A stretch of DNA of 64,000 nt from Sulfurovum sp. AR (GCF_000296775.1 NZ_AJLE01000010.1:217841-281840), one strand, 5' to 3'; shown: positions 8,788 through 17,533, counted from the stretch's first letter. Notes: generated from the sequence alone by a model not told the origin. Made by a program: numbers and translations.

Positions 8788-9603
8788 TTAATTCGTTTGA
8801 GTGAGTTCACTATACCACTCTTTGACACTTTTATCACTCAGTTGCGCAAGCAGTTTTGCTTTAGGTTTTGGGGGTAGATCCAAACTTAAAACTTCAGTAA
8901 AACTCAGGCTTTTTTCTATACTTTTTTGGGCTTTGATGATCACTACCCATTCACCGCGTATATTCAACTCTTTGAACTCTTCATTGAGTGATTTAGCTGT
9001 ACCTCGATAGTATCTCTGATATTTTTTACTGATCTCTTTTGCCAGAAAAAGTTCTCTATCCTCATCGAGTATCACGATCTCATTTAAAAGTTTTTCCAGA
9101 CGGTGAGGGGCTTCATACAGTACTGTGTTGTAACCATTGCTCATCGCTTCACTCAGTGCTGTACTTCTCTCTTTGCCTTTGTGCGGTAAAAATGCATAAA
9201 AAAGAAATTTTCCCTCTTCAAAACCGCTTGCTGCATACGCTGTGGTCACTGCAGATGCCCCAGGAAGAACATCATAGGGTATGTTGTTTTCTTGTGCATA
9301 GGCAACAAGGATCTGTCCGGGATCAGAGATGATCGGCATACCTGCATCACTAACATATACTACTTCTTTGTCCCCTAAAATGCTGCCAAACTCCTCAAGT
9401 CTCTCTTCTCCATTATGTTCATTAAAAGAGTAGAACGATGCATCAGGATACACCATATCAAACCGCTCTTCGAGTAGACGTAAAAGCCGTTTGGTCTGAC
9501 GTGTATCTTCACATAAAAAGAGTTCCGCTTTTTCAAAAAGCTTCATCGCTCTGATCGTAATATCTTGGGGGTTTCCAATAGGTGTGGGAATAAATGTTAA
9601 CAT
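8788..9603 (-). CDS. rsmI: 16S rRNA (cytidine-1402-2'-O)-methyltransferase
   Basis: RsmI methylates the ribose of C1402 in the decoding centre. The 271-aa protein starts at MLTFIPTPIGNPQDIT, the canonical opening; an upstream in-frame start would add 23 unrelated residues. Motifs include EDTRQTKRLLRLL, YVSDAGMPIISDPG and PGASAVTTAYAASG, typical of the tetrapyrrole methylase fold. It sits between rpmE and the rlmB-like gene, the same place as Cj0154c in C. jejuni (from memory). Confidence 0.93.
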   Translation of the reverse strand: MLTFIPTPIGNPQDITIRAMKLFEKAELFLCEDTRQTKRLLRLLEERFDMVYPDASFYSFNEHNGEERLEEFGSILGDKEVVYVSDAGMPIISDPGQILVAYAQENNIPYDVLPGASAVTTAYAASGFEEGKFLFYAFLPHKGKERSTALSEAMSNGYNTVLYEAPHRLEKLLNEIVILDEDRELFLAKEISKKYQRYYRGTAKSLNEEFKELNIRGEWVVIIKAQKSIEKSLSFTEVLSLDLPPKPKAKLLAQLSDKSVKEWYSELTQTN

Positions 9604-9705
9604 AGTAAATACTTTAATGTTGAAGAGAATAAGTGTCAGCTTAAAGAGAAAGCGGACGCAGCATGACTGCAAGCATAGAGAGCAAGACTCTCTATGTCAT
9701 CAAGA

Positions 9706-9906
9706 TTAACTTAATTTATATTTGTTCTTGAACTTCTCTACTCTACCAGCAGCATCAAGAATTTTTTCAGAACCTGTAAAGAATGGGTGACATTCGTTAC
9801 AAATATCAATACTTAACGCTTCTTTATTAGTTTTTGTTTGAAACGTGTTACCACAAGCACATGTAACTTTACACTCAACATAATCTGGGTGAATTTCTTT
9901 TCTCAT
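9706..9906 (-). CDS. rpmE: 50S ribosomal protein L31 (zinc-binding form)
   Basis: The 66-aa protein has the standard L31 opening ([20 protein letters not shown]) and the downstream [10 protein letters not shown] motif. Cys residues at 12, 16, 18, 36 and 39 provide the zinc ligands of the Cys-containing L31 type. The zinc form is typical under zinc-replete growth; no zinc-free paralogue is in the window. The gene has its own promoter-like element and a leader of about 110 nt. Confidence 0.95.
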   Translation of the reverse strand: MRKEIHPDYVECKVTCACGNTFQTKTNKEALSIDICNECHPFFTGSEKILDAAGRVEKFKNKYKLS

Positions 9907-10031
9907 TTTCTAACCTTTTAGTTTATTTTGTGTGTCAGGCAACTAACCTGCTCTAGCCGATGACTCTTCCTTTTTCAGAAAAAAGGGGCATTGCAACGCT
10001 CTCAGGCGAGACAATATAGGGCGAAATTATA
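9907..10031 (-). promoter_or_regulatory. rpmE promoter and structured 5' leader
   Basis: On the minus strand TATAAT at 10026-10031 (preceded by GGG) is a good -10 box, placing the transcript start near 10019 and leaving about 110 nt before the ATG. The leader contains a perfect hairpin, CCTTTTT-TCTG-AAAAAGG, and two GCCTGA copies that flank it. AAAAGG near 9917 is the ribosome site. L31 leaders that bind L31 and autoregulate are known in other phyla; homology to those is not claimed. Confidence 0.45.
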
Positions 10032-10090
10032 CCCAAATAGTTTTAAAAAATTATAAAACGCCGCTCTGCCCATCAGGAGCATACAAGCCT

Positions 10091-10867
10091 CTACCAATCC
10101 TCAGCATCATCTCCGAAAGCAGCAGCGGCTTCTCTTTCATACGCTTCATCTTTCTCCTGCTGCAACTGTGCATCGGTCAATATCGCTTCATGCAGGAATT
10201 CACCAAAGAAGGTTTGAGGCTCTGAATTCGCTATGAAAAGATAGGTTCCCGCAACAAGTCCGATCATCGTTAAAGCAGTGATCACTTTTTGAACAGGGTT
10301 GAACATCTGTATCGGCTCTTTTGCTCGTACTTCACACACACCTCCGGGACAATGTACCGGATCTAGTTTGGTAAAAATTTTATAGAATTTACACCCTACA
10401 CAGATCGAAAAAGCACTCTCCAAAAATGTAAAAAGAAGGCAAAGTACACAGATCAATACTTTGTAAAAAGAGATGTCCCAGTGTATCACAAACCACCATA
10501 CCATAGGAAGGGCGATAAACCATCCCATCGTCCATGCAAAACGTTTTTGTAATGCACTCACATATTCCGGTTTTTGATTTTGTACAAAAAATTTTCCCAT
10601 AAGCAAAGAGGGAGAGTAGCTAGGGTTTATGACCCTGACGGTAAAATCAAGAAATAAAAATGCCAGATAGACCCTTGCCACTATCGTGTGGTTAAAACCA
10701 ATACCGACAAAAATAACGATCATTCCCAGCATACCGAGTATACCTGCACCAGCCCGTGCCTCTCGTTCATTGATCACGCCAACATCATATCCTGGGACTT
10801 TTTCACCATAATCCCATAAAAAATTTGGTAACTTCAAACCATTTCCTTTGTTTTTATATCGTCTCAT
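10091..10867 (-). CDS. Membrane protein resembling DUF4395, function unknown
   Basis: The 258-aa protein has about five hydrophobic segments (near residues 42-60, 65-80, 113-130, 135-155 and 192-212) and an acidic, Ala-rich C-terminal tail. Conserved-looking features are the NEREAR/AG opening, VRVINPSYSPSLLMGKFFVQNQKPEYV before the third segment, a membrane-adjacent GCKFYKIF and the loop CPGGVC. The arrangement fits the DUF4395 type of membrane protein, but I can only say that from pattern memory. Paired Cys residues might bind a metal or form disulfides. It lies alone between rsmE and rpmE with gaps on both sides. Confidence 0.6.
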   Translation of the reverse strand: MRRYKNKGNGLKLPNFLWDYGEKVPGYDVGVINEREARAGAGILGMLGMIVIFVGIGFNHTIVARVYLAFLFLDFTVRVINPSYSPSLLMGKFFVQNQKPEYVSALQKRFAWTMGWFIALPMVWWFVIHWDISFYKVLICVLCLLFTFLESAFSICVGCKFYKIFTKLDPVHCPGGVCEVRAKEPIQMFNPVQKVITALTMIGLVAGTYLFIANSEPQTFFGEFLHEAILTDAQLQQEKDEAYEREAAAAFGDDAEDW

Positions 10868-10993
10868 CTACTCATAGGATCGAAACCCAGATGAGCGAAT
10901 CTAAAAATAGAGTGATGAGTATATCCAAGAAGTATTAATCAAAACATAATATGCCAAAATGTTTCAACAAGATACTAGCCAAGTGCCAAAAAT

Positions 10994-11662
10994 CTACAAC
11001 AGCACTTTGGCCGCAACTGCACATGCCGCACTCTCACTTTTTAATACAAGCGGGGTGTCAAAACCTACAATATCACTCTTTTTGAACAGTGCGACTTCCT
11101 CTTCATGAAAGCCTCCTTCACACCCAATGACTATCGTATCGATACCTTCATTTGAAACACAATGATTCTCAGAAAAGTTCAACATCTTGCTATGAGGGTT
11201 TTTCTCTAAAAACGTCTCCAGGTCATCCGCCATTTCCAATTGCATCAATTCGGATCTTCCTGACTGCTGAGAAGAGTTCAAAAGTATTTTTTCCAGTCGT
11301 TTAAAATCGACTTTAAAACTTTTTTGAGAACGTTTACAGTAGATAAAAGTGATCTTTGCTACACCCATTTCATTCAAAGAGGGAAGGACCTTTTCTATAT
11401 TTTTAGGATCGATCACACACCAGCCTATATGCAGCGTTGTTTTCGCTTTGACCTCAAGTACCTGACTCTCTTGCAATTCAAGTATCACGGAACGTTTATC
11501 CATGTAAGTGATCAAATAACGATGTAGTAGTCCATCTTCAAGTTTACGAAGATACAAGGTATCCTCTACTTTATGTCTTCGTACTTTGAAAATGTAACGA
11601 TGCTCATCTCCAACCAGGGTAAGCTGAGGCTGACCTGCCTCTTTCTGATAAAGATATAACAT
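10994..11662 (-). CDS. rsmE: 16S rRNA (uracil-1498-N3)-methyltransferase
   Basis: RsmE methylates U1498 of 16S rRNA. The 222-aa protein has an N-terminal PUA-like domain (HRYIFKVRRHKVEDTLYLR) and the C-terminal SPOUT domain with TIVIGCEGGFHEEEVALF and LKSESAACAVAAKVLL, which contain the knot and SAM site. The central KRSQKSFKVDFKRLEKIL and SSQQSGRSELMQL segments are also family-typical. It follows the upstream membrane protein gene by 2 bp, so the two are cotranscribed. Confidence 0.92.
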   Translation of the reverse strand: MLYLYQKEAGQPQLTLVGDEHRYIFKVRRHKVEDTLYLRKLEDGLLHRYLITYMDKRSVILELQESQVLEVKAKTTLHIGWCVIDPKNIEKVLPSLNEMGVAKITFIYCKRSQKSFKVDFKRLEKILLNSSQQSGRSELMQLEMADDLETFLEKNPHSKMLNFSENHCVSNEGIDTIVIGCEGGFHEEEVALFKKSDIVGFDTPLVLKSESAACAVAAKVLL

Positions 11663-11664
11663 GT

Positions 11665-12090
11665 TTACAGTGCTATGACACCTTTGGCTTTAAGGACCAT
11701 CAGTACGATCATCACAACAACCAACAGGATCTGCACGAAAGATATTTTCAGAAATGCACCTTTGAGCAACTTGTGTGCCTCAGCATTGTCTAGATTGGCT
11801 ATTTTGATCAGCTTATACTTCTTGATCTCGATATACATCAATACCGCCCAGACCACGACCATGATGATCGTCGTTACCGACCAACCCAGATCACCTGTAA
11901 ACACAGCAACGATACCAGCAAATGCTATCATGGTAGCAAGCGCTTGAAAGATCATTGTATAGATAAAACTTGCTTTTCTGAATCCCAACGGATTGTTTGC
12001 TGTCATCATAGGAATCAATAATCCTCCAACCAAAAAGCCTAAAAAGACTTTCACTAAAATACTATGTGCGGCTAACATCTCTTCTACCAT
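11665..12090 (-). CDS. Small four-helix membrane protein (Cj0157c position)
   Basis: The 141-aa protein is almost entirely hydrophobic, with four predicted membrane segments and few charged loops. The last loop, KKYKLIKIANLDNAEAHKLLKGAFLK, is basic and amphipathic. I know no function. An integral membrane protein of the same size lies next to rsmE in C. jejuni (from memory), so it is probably a conserved Campylobacterota protein. It is the first gene of its operon, with its own -10 element facing moeA. Confidence 0.75.
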   Translation of the reverse strand: MVEEMLAAHSILVKVFLGFLVGGLLIPMMTANNPLGFRKASFIYTMIFQALATMIAFAGIVAVFTGDLGWSVTTIIMVVVWAVLMYIEIKKYKLIKIANLDNAEAHKLLKGAFLKISFVQILLVVVMIVLMVLKAKGVIAL

Positions 12091-12126
12091 ACGAATTTCC
12101 TGTAATTTTGATTTGTTTAAAAGTGG

Positions 12127-12149
12127 ATTATACCCTATTTAGTTATAAT
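12127..12149. promoter_or_regulatory. Divergent -10 elements between the membrane protein gene and moeA
   Basis: TATAAT on the minus strand (12127-12132) and TATAAT on the plus strand (12144-12149) lie in the 87-bp gap. The plus element is 29 bp before the moeA ATG. Neither has an obvious TTGACA -35, as is common in Campylobacterota sigma-70 promoters. Confidence 0.55.
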
Positions 12150-12177
12150 CAACCTAACTTAATTTTAAAGGTTCAAT

Positions 12178-13395
12178 ATGCCGGTTTCCATCACCCAAGC
12201 ACTTGATATTATTGATAAAAATACCCCTGTGGTAAACTCTGAGGTCATACCTATAGAGATGGCATTAGGACGTGTGATGAGTGAAGACTCCATCGCTACA
12301 TTTGATCTCCCGCGTTTTGACAACTCTGCCATGGATGGCTATGCCGTGAAATGTGCCGATGCGAACAGTACTGTGGAGTGTACAGATGTGATCTATGCCG
12401 GAGATGACCCCCAAATGACACTTCAGCATACAAAGGCCATCAAGATCATGACGGGTGCACCTATTCCAAAAGGGTGTGAAGCGATCATCCCCATAGAGCA
12501 TACCACGGTCAATGGCACACAGGTCACCCTACCAGAAGAGATCAAAAAAGATGGTCATATCAGACGTGCGGGTGAAGATATTAAGAGTGGTTCTGTCTAC
12601 TTACATAAGGGAGAGAAGGTCACGTCATACAGCATCGCATTGCTTGCCAGCCAGGGAATGACCCATCTGCGTGTAACACGCAAGATCAAAGTGGCGGTAT
12701 TTGGTACAGGAGATGAACTACGTCCACACTACGAAAAAATAGCTCCACACCAACTCTACAACTCCAATACCCCTATGTTCCTGGCACGTGCCAAAGAACT
12801 GGGATGTGAAGTAGAATACATAGGAAGTTCTGGTGACACGTTAGAGTCTTTGACAGCTGCTATCAGATCTGCGTTGAACGCGGATATCATTATCACATCC
12901 GGCGGTATCAGTATGGGGGACAGAGACTTTACCAAAGAAGCTTTTACAAACCTGGGTATGACACTGCACTTTGACAAAGTAGATATCAAACCGGGGAAAC
13001 CAACTGCGTTTGGGACCATAGGAGAGACTGTTGTGATCAACCTGCCCGGGAACCCACTTGCATCGATGGTAAATTATGAGATGTTCGTACGTGCTGCCAT
13101 ACGTAAAATGTCAGGTATGAAGGCCCATTATCACCATACGATATCCACACAAATGAGAGATGACTTCACACTAAGGGCAGGTAAACATACCGTACGTCTA
13201 GGTATCTTTGACGGAGAGACATTTATGCCGTTCACAAAACAGCTTCCCGGAATGATCTCCCCCTTGGAACAGGCCAATGCCATGCTCATCACCACACCGG
13301 AGATCTCGGTGCTTGAAAAAGGCAGAATGGTGAAGATACTACCGATCAATTGGGAATTGACCGCTTCACAAAAGGAAGACTTTTTTACCTCTTAA
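12178..13395 (+). CDS. moeA: Molybdopterin molybdenumtransferase
   Basis: MoeA inserts molybdate into adenylylated molybdopterin, the final step of Mo-cofactor synthesis. The 405-aa protein has DNSAMDGYAV in domain I, TGAPIPKGCEAIIP, GTGDEL, the MPT-binding ITSGGISMGD, KPGKPTAFG and LPGNPLASMVNYEMF, and a C-terminal domain IV. The start at 12178 follows AAAGG by 6 nt. It is the only plus-strand gene in the 4.4-16.4 kb block and sits inside an otherwise conserved gene order. Its products would serve the FDH of this window. Confidence 0.95.
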   Translation: MPVSITQALDIIDKNTPVVNSEVIPIEMALGRVMSEDSIATFDLPRFDNSAMDGYAVKCADANSTVECTDVIYAGDDPQMTLQHTKAIKIMTGAPIPKGCEAIIPIEHTTVNGTQVTLPEEIKKDGHIRRAGEDIKSGSVYLHKGEKVTSYSIALLASQGMTHLRVTRKIKVAVFGTGDELRPHYEKIAPHQLYNSNTPMFLARAKELGCEVEYIGSSGDTLESLTAAIRSALNADIIITSGGISMGDRDFTKEAFTNLGMTLHFDKVDIKPGKPTAFGTIGETVVINLPGNPLASMVNYEMFVRAAIRKMSGMKAHYHHTISTQMRDDFTLRAGKHTVRLGIFDGETFMPFTKQLPGMISPLEQANAMLITTPEISVLEKGRMVKILPINWELTASQKEDFFTS

Positions 13396-13423
13396 TGGCA
13401 AAAAGGGACTTGCCCTCTATAAG

Positions 13424-13984
13424 CTATTTGATTTGTGAAAGATACTCCGCTACTGCTTCGATCTCTTCATCAGACATCGTTGCTACTTGACCCTTCATAA
13501 GTGAACCCATACCCGCTACATTTTTGGTACCGGCTTTATACTCTTTGAGAGAAGTGATCAGTGCCTCTTTGTCTTGACCGGCTATGATCGCTGATTTACC
13601 CAGGGCTTTGGTCTTACCGTTTGCACCATGACACCCTGTACATTTTGCATAGGCTGCCGGGGCTTCAGGTGTTGCAGATGCTGTCATCGCTGCTGCTTTT
13701 TCCTCCACGACTGCCGCTGCCTCAGCTACTTTGGATGCCGCTGTTTCTTTTGCCACTTCTGCCTTTTCTGCTGCTATATCCGCCATCTCTTTTGCTTCGA
13801 CTTTTGCTGCTTCCGCCACCTCAGTTATTTTGCTCTTCGCCGATTCTACAGCATTGATAGTATCTTTTTTCACTGCTTCTGCTACTTTGGTCGTATTCAC
13901 TTCCGCTGCCACTTTTTGGGTCTCTTCTCCACATGCTGTAAACAACACTGCTGCTATAAGAGAAAGTAATGTACTATTCTTCAT
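13424..13984 (-). CDS. Cytochrome c lipoprotein with long Ala-rich helical spacer
   Basis: The 186-aa protein starts with a lipoprotein signal ending in LFTAC (lipobox Cys18). Residues 20-105 are a charged, Ala/Lys/Glu-rich stretch with heptad-like repeats (EVAEAAKVEAKEMADIAAEK), predicted as a long helix or coiled coil. From about residue 110 there is a class I cytochrome c domain with one haem site CTGCHG and an axial Met candidate in GSLMKG. It is probably a membrane-tethered periplasmic electron carrier held away from the lipid by the rod. A haem-containing lipoprotein (Cj0158c, from memory) holds the same place in C. jejuni. The partner enzyme is unknown. Confidence 0.85.
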   Translation of the reverse strand: MKNSTLLSLIAAVLFTACGEETQKVAAEVNTTKVAEAVKKDTINAVESAKSKITEVAEAAKVEAKEMADIAAEKAEVAKETAASKVAEAAAVVEEKAAAMTASATPEAPAAYAKCTGCHGANGKTKALGKSAIIAGQDKEALITSLKEYKAGTKNVAGMGSLMKGQVATMSDEEIEAVAEYLSQIK

Positions 13985-14037
13985 ATTTCTTTCCTTCTTT
14001 CTTTCGTTCAGCTACTATTATAACCAAAAAAAAGGAT

Positions 14038-14619
14038 CTACACTTTTTTTGGATTTTTAATGTGAATATGATTCAGCAGTTTTTCCCAAAGTGCACTGTC
14101 GCTCCATTCCTTTTGTACTTGAGGAGAGAATACGATATCTTCAAGCTTGATCGTTCCCATCAGTTCACTATGGGCATCTTCTTTGAACCCTTGTGCATAT
14201 CCCGTGTCGGTCTCATGTACGATGATACTGTGAAGTTTTACTTCCCTCTCTCCATTTTGCATATCTGTACATGCCAAAACACGTTCCACCATCAGGTAGA
14301 TCACACGGGAAAACTGTTCGGCCGAAGGGGAAACAGGCAGTTCCACCCATCTGTTGCTATAGGTTTTCATCGCTTCTACATACTTTGTATCATCTTTGGA
14401 CCAAAGTGTGATCGCATGATCAAACGAGTCTATCAGCTCTTTGATAACCCGTTTGGTCAGTCCAAAATCATACACCATTTGTCCGGCATCAAGATAGTTT
14501 GACTCTAAAAGTACTTCAATTTTATAAGAGTGCCCATGGATATTTTCGCTGCAGCGCTGTGTGGTACAATCTCGTACAATGTGCGCATTTTCAAATTTAA
14601 AAAGTTTTCTGATCAACAT
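14038..14619 (-). CDS. queD: 6-carboxy-5,6,7,8-tetrahydropterin synthase (QueD), long form
   Basis: QueD converts dihydroneopterin triphosphate to 6-carboxytetrahydropterin, the second step to queuosine. The zinc site is visible: His13 in FENAH and the HGH pair in CSENIHGHSY, where the preceding Cys is the catalytic candidate. The protein is 193 aa against about 120 for E. coli QueD. The extra length is a mid-protein insertion and C-terminal tail. A gene 60 bp upstream (queE) encodes the next step, supporting the assignment over a eukaryote-type 6-pyruvoyl-tetrahydropterin synthase. Confidence 0.88.
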   Translation of the reverse strand: MLIRKLFKFENAHIVRDCTTQRCSENIHGHSYKIEVLLESNYLDAGQMVYDFGLTKRVIKELIDSFDHAITLWSKDDTKYVEAMKTYSNRWVELPVSPSAEQFSRVIYLMVERVLACTDMQNGEREVKLHSIIVHETDTGYAQGFKEDAHSELMGTIKLEDIVFSPQVQKEWSDSALWEKLLNHIHIKNPKKV

Positions 14620-14679
14620 CTTTCTTCCTCAAATAGGAGTATATTAATCTGATTTTAACCAAGCTAGCTAAAATTTAGG

Positions 14680-15438
14680 TTATACACCCTGTGTGGTATC
14701 AAAAACACGTATATGCAATCTGTCACTGTACCTAAAATTATGTCTCATACAGAATTCAAACACTGCTTTGTCATTTTTCCAAATCGTATTCCTGCTTTCA
14801 CCCACAGGCATACAATAGACCGGAAGCTCAGGCAGTATCTGCCGGATGGATGCTATCTCATCCTCTGCGGACGTCTTGACCAGCTCCGCATCGATGGTGA
14901 ATTTCAAAAAAGACTCTTTGGCATGATCTCGCATGGATCGAAGTGCCTGAGGGATGATACGCTTCTCTTCAGGTTCACCTGAATTGGCCAGTTTTAAAGA
15001 GAGGGCAAAGACACAGGAGCGATAGGCAGGATACGTTTCAAAATCTATCATGATCGTACCGTTGGTTTCAAAAGTGACCTCTATCCCCTCTGAAACCAGC
15101 CACTCAATGACTGCATAAAAGATTTTGTCACTATGATACATCAGGGGCTCACCCCCTGTAATGACCACATGCGGTTTATAGCCTATATGGGTGAATTCAT
15201 TTTGAAGTTTGTCGATCAGTGTTTTGCTCTCATCTACTTTTATCCAGGATTTGGCATAGGCACTGTCTACAGCAAAATAGGTATCGCAGCCATAACGTAC
15301 TTCACCGTTGACTTCATAACTGGCACCAAAACCGGGACAGTTCAAATTACATCCGCCTGTACGTAAAAAGTACGAAGGCACCCCGGCGTATTTACCTTCA
15401 CCCTGGATCGAGAAAAACTGTTCAGTAAGGTAAAACAT
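14680..15438 (-). CDS. queE: 7-carboxy-7-deazaguanine synthase, radical SAM (QueE)
   Basis: QueE is a radical SAM enzyme that rearranges carboxytetrahydropterin to 7-carboxy-7-deazaguanine. The 252-aa protein opens with LTEQFFSIQGEGKYAGVPSYF and TGGCNLNCPGFG, both family-typical, and has VVITGGEPLMY. The cysteine pattern is odd: CX3C is followed by 16 residues before GCDTYF, instead of the usual CX3CX2C. Its start overlaps the moaA stop as TGATG, so the two are coupled. It is followed by queD, which makes its substrate. Confidence 0.88.
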   Translation of the reverse strand: MFYLTEQFFSIQGEGKYAGVPSYFLRTGGCNLNCPGFGASYEVNGEVRYGCDTYFAVDSAYAKSWIKVDESKTLIDKLQNEFTHIGYKPHVVITGGEPLMYHSDKIFYAVIEWLVSEGIEVTFETNGTIMIDFETYPAYRSCVFALSLKLANSGEPEEKRIIPQALRSMRDHAKESFLKFTIDAELVKTSAEDEIASIRQILPELPVYCMPVGESRNTIWKNDKAVFEFCMRHNFRYSDRLHIRVFDTTQGV

Positions 15439-16415
15439 CAGCCACCAGTTTCATAAAAGGCACGTGAGGAGATCTCTTTCTCTTCATTAGGGTTCTCCTC
15501 ACTCCAACGGTTCTCTTTGGGTTTGTCTTTGAGTACCTGGGCCAAGACATTTGCTGCACCGTGGATATCACCCTTTTTCACTGATTCTGCAATGCTCATC
15601 GCTTCATCAAAATAGAGACAGGGAATGAGATTCCCTTCAGCAGTCAAACGTATACGGTTGCAGCTTTCACAGAAATCATGCTTATGTGGGTCTATCAATC
15701 CAAACTCTGTACCATCTTCAAGCGCATAATTAAACGATGGACTGGCTCCTTCCCGTCCTAAGGCATGGATCGTATGCCTCTCTTTAACCTTCTCAAGTAT
15801 CTCTCTACCATGCATACCCTTGAGTGCCTGATCCGCATGTCTGTTTTCCATATACTCTATGAAACGTACTTTGATGTTACGTGCTTTACAGTACTCCAGG
15901 ATATCAAGGATCTCACCATCATTGATCCCTTTAAGGGGTACCATATTGATCTTCACTTTAAGTCCCACTTCTAAAGCTTTATCAATACCTTTAAGCACTT
16001 GGGGAAGTACATCTTTTCCTGCGATCTTCGCTGCCACATCCGCCTTCAGTGAATCAAGTGAAATATTCAGTCTTTTAAGGCCAGCATCCTTCAGTCTTTG
16101 TGCTGCTTCAGGAAGAAGATACGCATTGGTTGTTAATGCCAGATCGATATCGGGCTTATAATCAGATATCATCTTGATAAATTTATCCAGGTCTTCTCTG
16201 AGTAACGGTTCCCCACCGGTCAGACGAATCTTCGTTACCCCTCCATCAATGGCAACTTTGACAAATAAAAAAAGTTCTTCAAAGGTAAGTAAGTTCTCTT
16301 TAGGTACCCATGAAAAAGGTTTTTCCGGCATACAGTACTGACATCTGAAATTACAACGTTCTGTCACTGAGATACGTAAGTAGTTGACTGTACGGCCATG
16401 TCCATCTATAAGCAT
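15438..16415 (-). CDS. moaA: GTP 3',8-cyclase
   Basis: MoaA starts molybdopterin synthesis by cyclising GTP. The 325-aa protein has the radical SAM cluster motif CNFRCQYC (CX3CX2C) near residue 20, then TGGEPLLR and LTTNAYLL. The second [4Fe-4S] cluster that binds GTP is shown by [18 protein letters not shown] (CX2CX13C). The usual C-terminal GG is present in a near form (YETGG). It is the first gene of moaA-queE-queD. A TATACA element about 20 bp upstream is a possible -10. Confidence 0.95.
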   Translation of the reverse strand: MLIDGHGRTVNYLRISVTERCNFRCQYCMPEKPFSWVPKENLLTFEELFLFVKVAIDGGVTKIRLTGGEPLLREDLDKFIKMISDYKPDIDLALTTNAYLLPEAAQRLKDAGLKRLNISLDSLKADVAAKIAGKDVLPQVLKGIDKALEVGLKVKINMVPLKGINDGEILDILEYCKARNIKVRFIEYMENRHADQALKGMHGREILEKVKERHTIHALGREGASPSFNYALEDGTEFGLIDPHKHDFCESCNRIRLTAEGNLIPCLYFDEAMSIAESVKKGDIHGAANVLAQVLKDKPKENRWSEENPNEEKEISSRAFYETGG

Positions 16416-16501
16416 ATAAAATCCAATGTATAATTTTTTAAAATTTCTTCAAATTTTTTCTTAGGGTACCTAAATGTAGATAAAAAAGGGATAATGTGTA
16501 T

Positions 16502-16534
16502 AAAAAAAGTGAGGACAAGGAAGTTCCCTGTCCT
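16502..16534 (-). terminator. Rho-independent terminator of petABC
   Basis: On the minus strand an imperfect 10-11-bp stem, AGGACAGGGAA pairing with TTCCTTGTCCT (one mismatch), lies 12 bp after the petC stop, followed by CAC and a run of seven T. This is a strong classical terminator. Confidence 0.85.
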
Positions 16535-16545
16535 AAGTTACTAAA

Positions 16546-17532
16546 TTAGTGTAGATCTCTCCATTGTGATTTCTTCCACAACAACGCAAGAAGTGAGAAG
16601 AGGATAAAGAAACCGATCACGATCGGCCCGATCGCTTCTCTTTTTTCTTTACTTGGATCACCCACTTCAGTCAAGTATGCTTTGACCTTCTCATAGCCTT
16701 CATGACTTAATCCCACTCTAGGCATAGAGGTACCGGCCAATTGGCTTTGTGGATTTTCTATAAATGTCTCCATGAAGTGTTCACTTCTTGCTCTGATGAT
16801 CATGGAAAGATCAGGAGGAAGTTTACCCATATAGGCTTTCACTGCGTCCTGTTCATCTATCACTTTTATCTTATAGGCAAGTGCCTCTTTTTCATGTTTA
16901 AATGCAGGTGTTTCACCCAATTGTGTCAGTTTCCCGTAACGCACGGCATGACATCTCATACATGCTTCCATATAAGCTTCTTTAGGGGTTACTTCACCTG
17001 CTTTGTTCTCAAGTATATAGGCTACCACATCTGCAATCTGCTGATCATCAGTCATCATAGACTTGATCGAACCCATAGGGTGCATCATCGTATCTGCATA
17101 CTTATGATCCACGTTCGATGCCATAGCAGGATCTTTGATAAGTGCGATGAGATAATCTTTATCATAAATTGTACCTGCATGATCAAGATTTGGCGGTATT
17201 ACACCACCCATGTTCATGTTTGCACCATTGTGACATCCCATACATAAACCAAAACCAGCTTCACCTGCTGCAGCATTTCCTTCAAGTTTAGCCACTTTTG
17301 CTACATCAGCCCAGAATGCTTCTTTTGCCGCCAGTTTAGAGGCATCACCTGCACGTTCTGCTTCAACGATGTCAGCTGTACCATCATAGATAAATCCATG
17401 ACTCTCTGTTTTTATCTCATTTCCTTGGGCATCTACTTTCTTGTGCATTTCATGGTGTGCATAAGGCTCTACCAAATAATAGGTCAATAACGAAAAGAAG
17501 ACAACAACGGCTAATATTTTCAACTCTCTCAT
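16546..17532 (-). CDS. petC: Dihaem cytochrome c subunit of the bc1 complex
   Basis: The 328-aa protein replaces monohaem cytochrome c1 with the dihaem form found in Campylobacterota. It has an N-terminal membrane or signal segment, haem sites CMGCHN (about residue 98) and CMRCHA (about residue 190), and a C-terminal anchor (IVIGFFILFSLLALLW). It takes electrons from the Rieske protein on the periplasmic side. Its start is 1 bp from the petB stop. It is the last gene of petABC and is followed by a strong terminator. The Campylobacter counterpart is Cj1184c (from memory). Confidence 0.92.
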   Translation of the reverse strand: MRELKILAVVVFFSLLTYYLVEPYAHHEMHKKVDAQGNEIKTESHGFIYDGTADIVEAERAGDASKLAAKEAFWADVAKVAKLEGNAAAGEAGFGLCMGCHNGANMNMGGVIPPNLDHAGTIYDKDYLIALIKDPAMASNVDHKYADTMMHPMGSIKSMMTDDQQIADVVAYILENKAGEVTPKEAYMEACMRCHAVRYGKLTQLGETPAFKHEKEALAYKIKVIDEQDAVKAYMGKLPPDLSMIIRARSEHFMETFIENPQSQLAGTSMPRVGLSHEGYEKVKAYLTEVGDPSKEKREAIGPIVIGFFILFSLLALLWKKSQWRDLH

Positions 17533-17533
17533 G

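Noticed and set aside
9907..10031. CTGAGA in the rpmE leader as part of a TPP riboswitch
   Set aside because: The other conserved TPP (thi box) segments are absent and rpmE is not a thiamine gene.
13628..13969. Plus-strand Cys-rich frame opposite the cytochrome c lipoprotein gene
   Set aside because: Its many Cys residues are the antisense reading of an Ala-rich coding region (GCN/GCA codons). No ribosome site, and the minus-strand gene has clear signal, lipobox and haem site.
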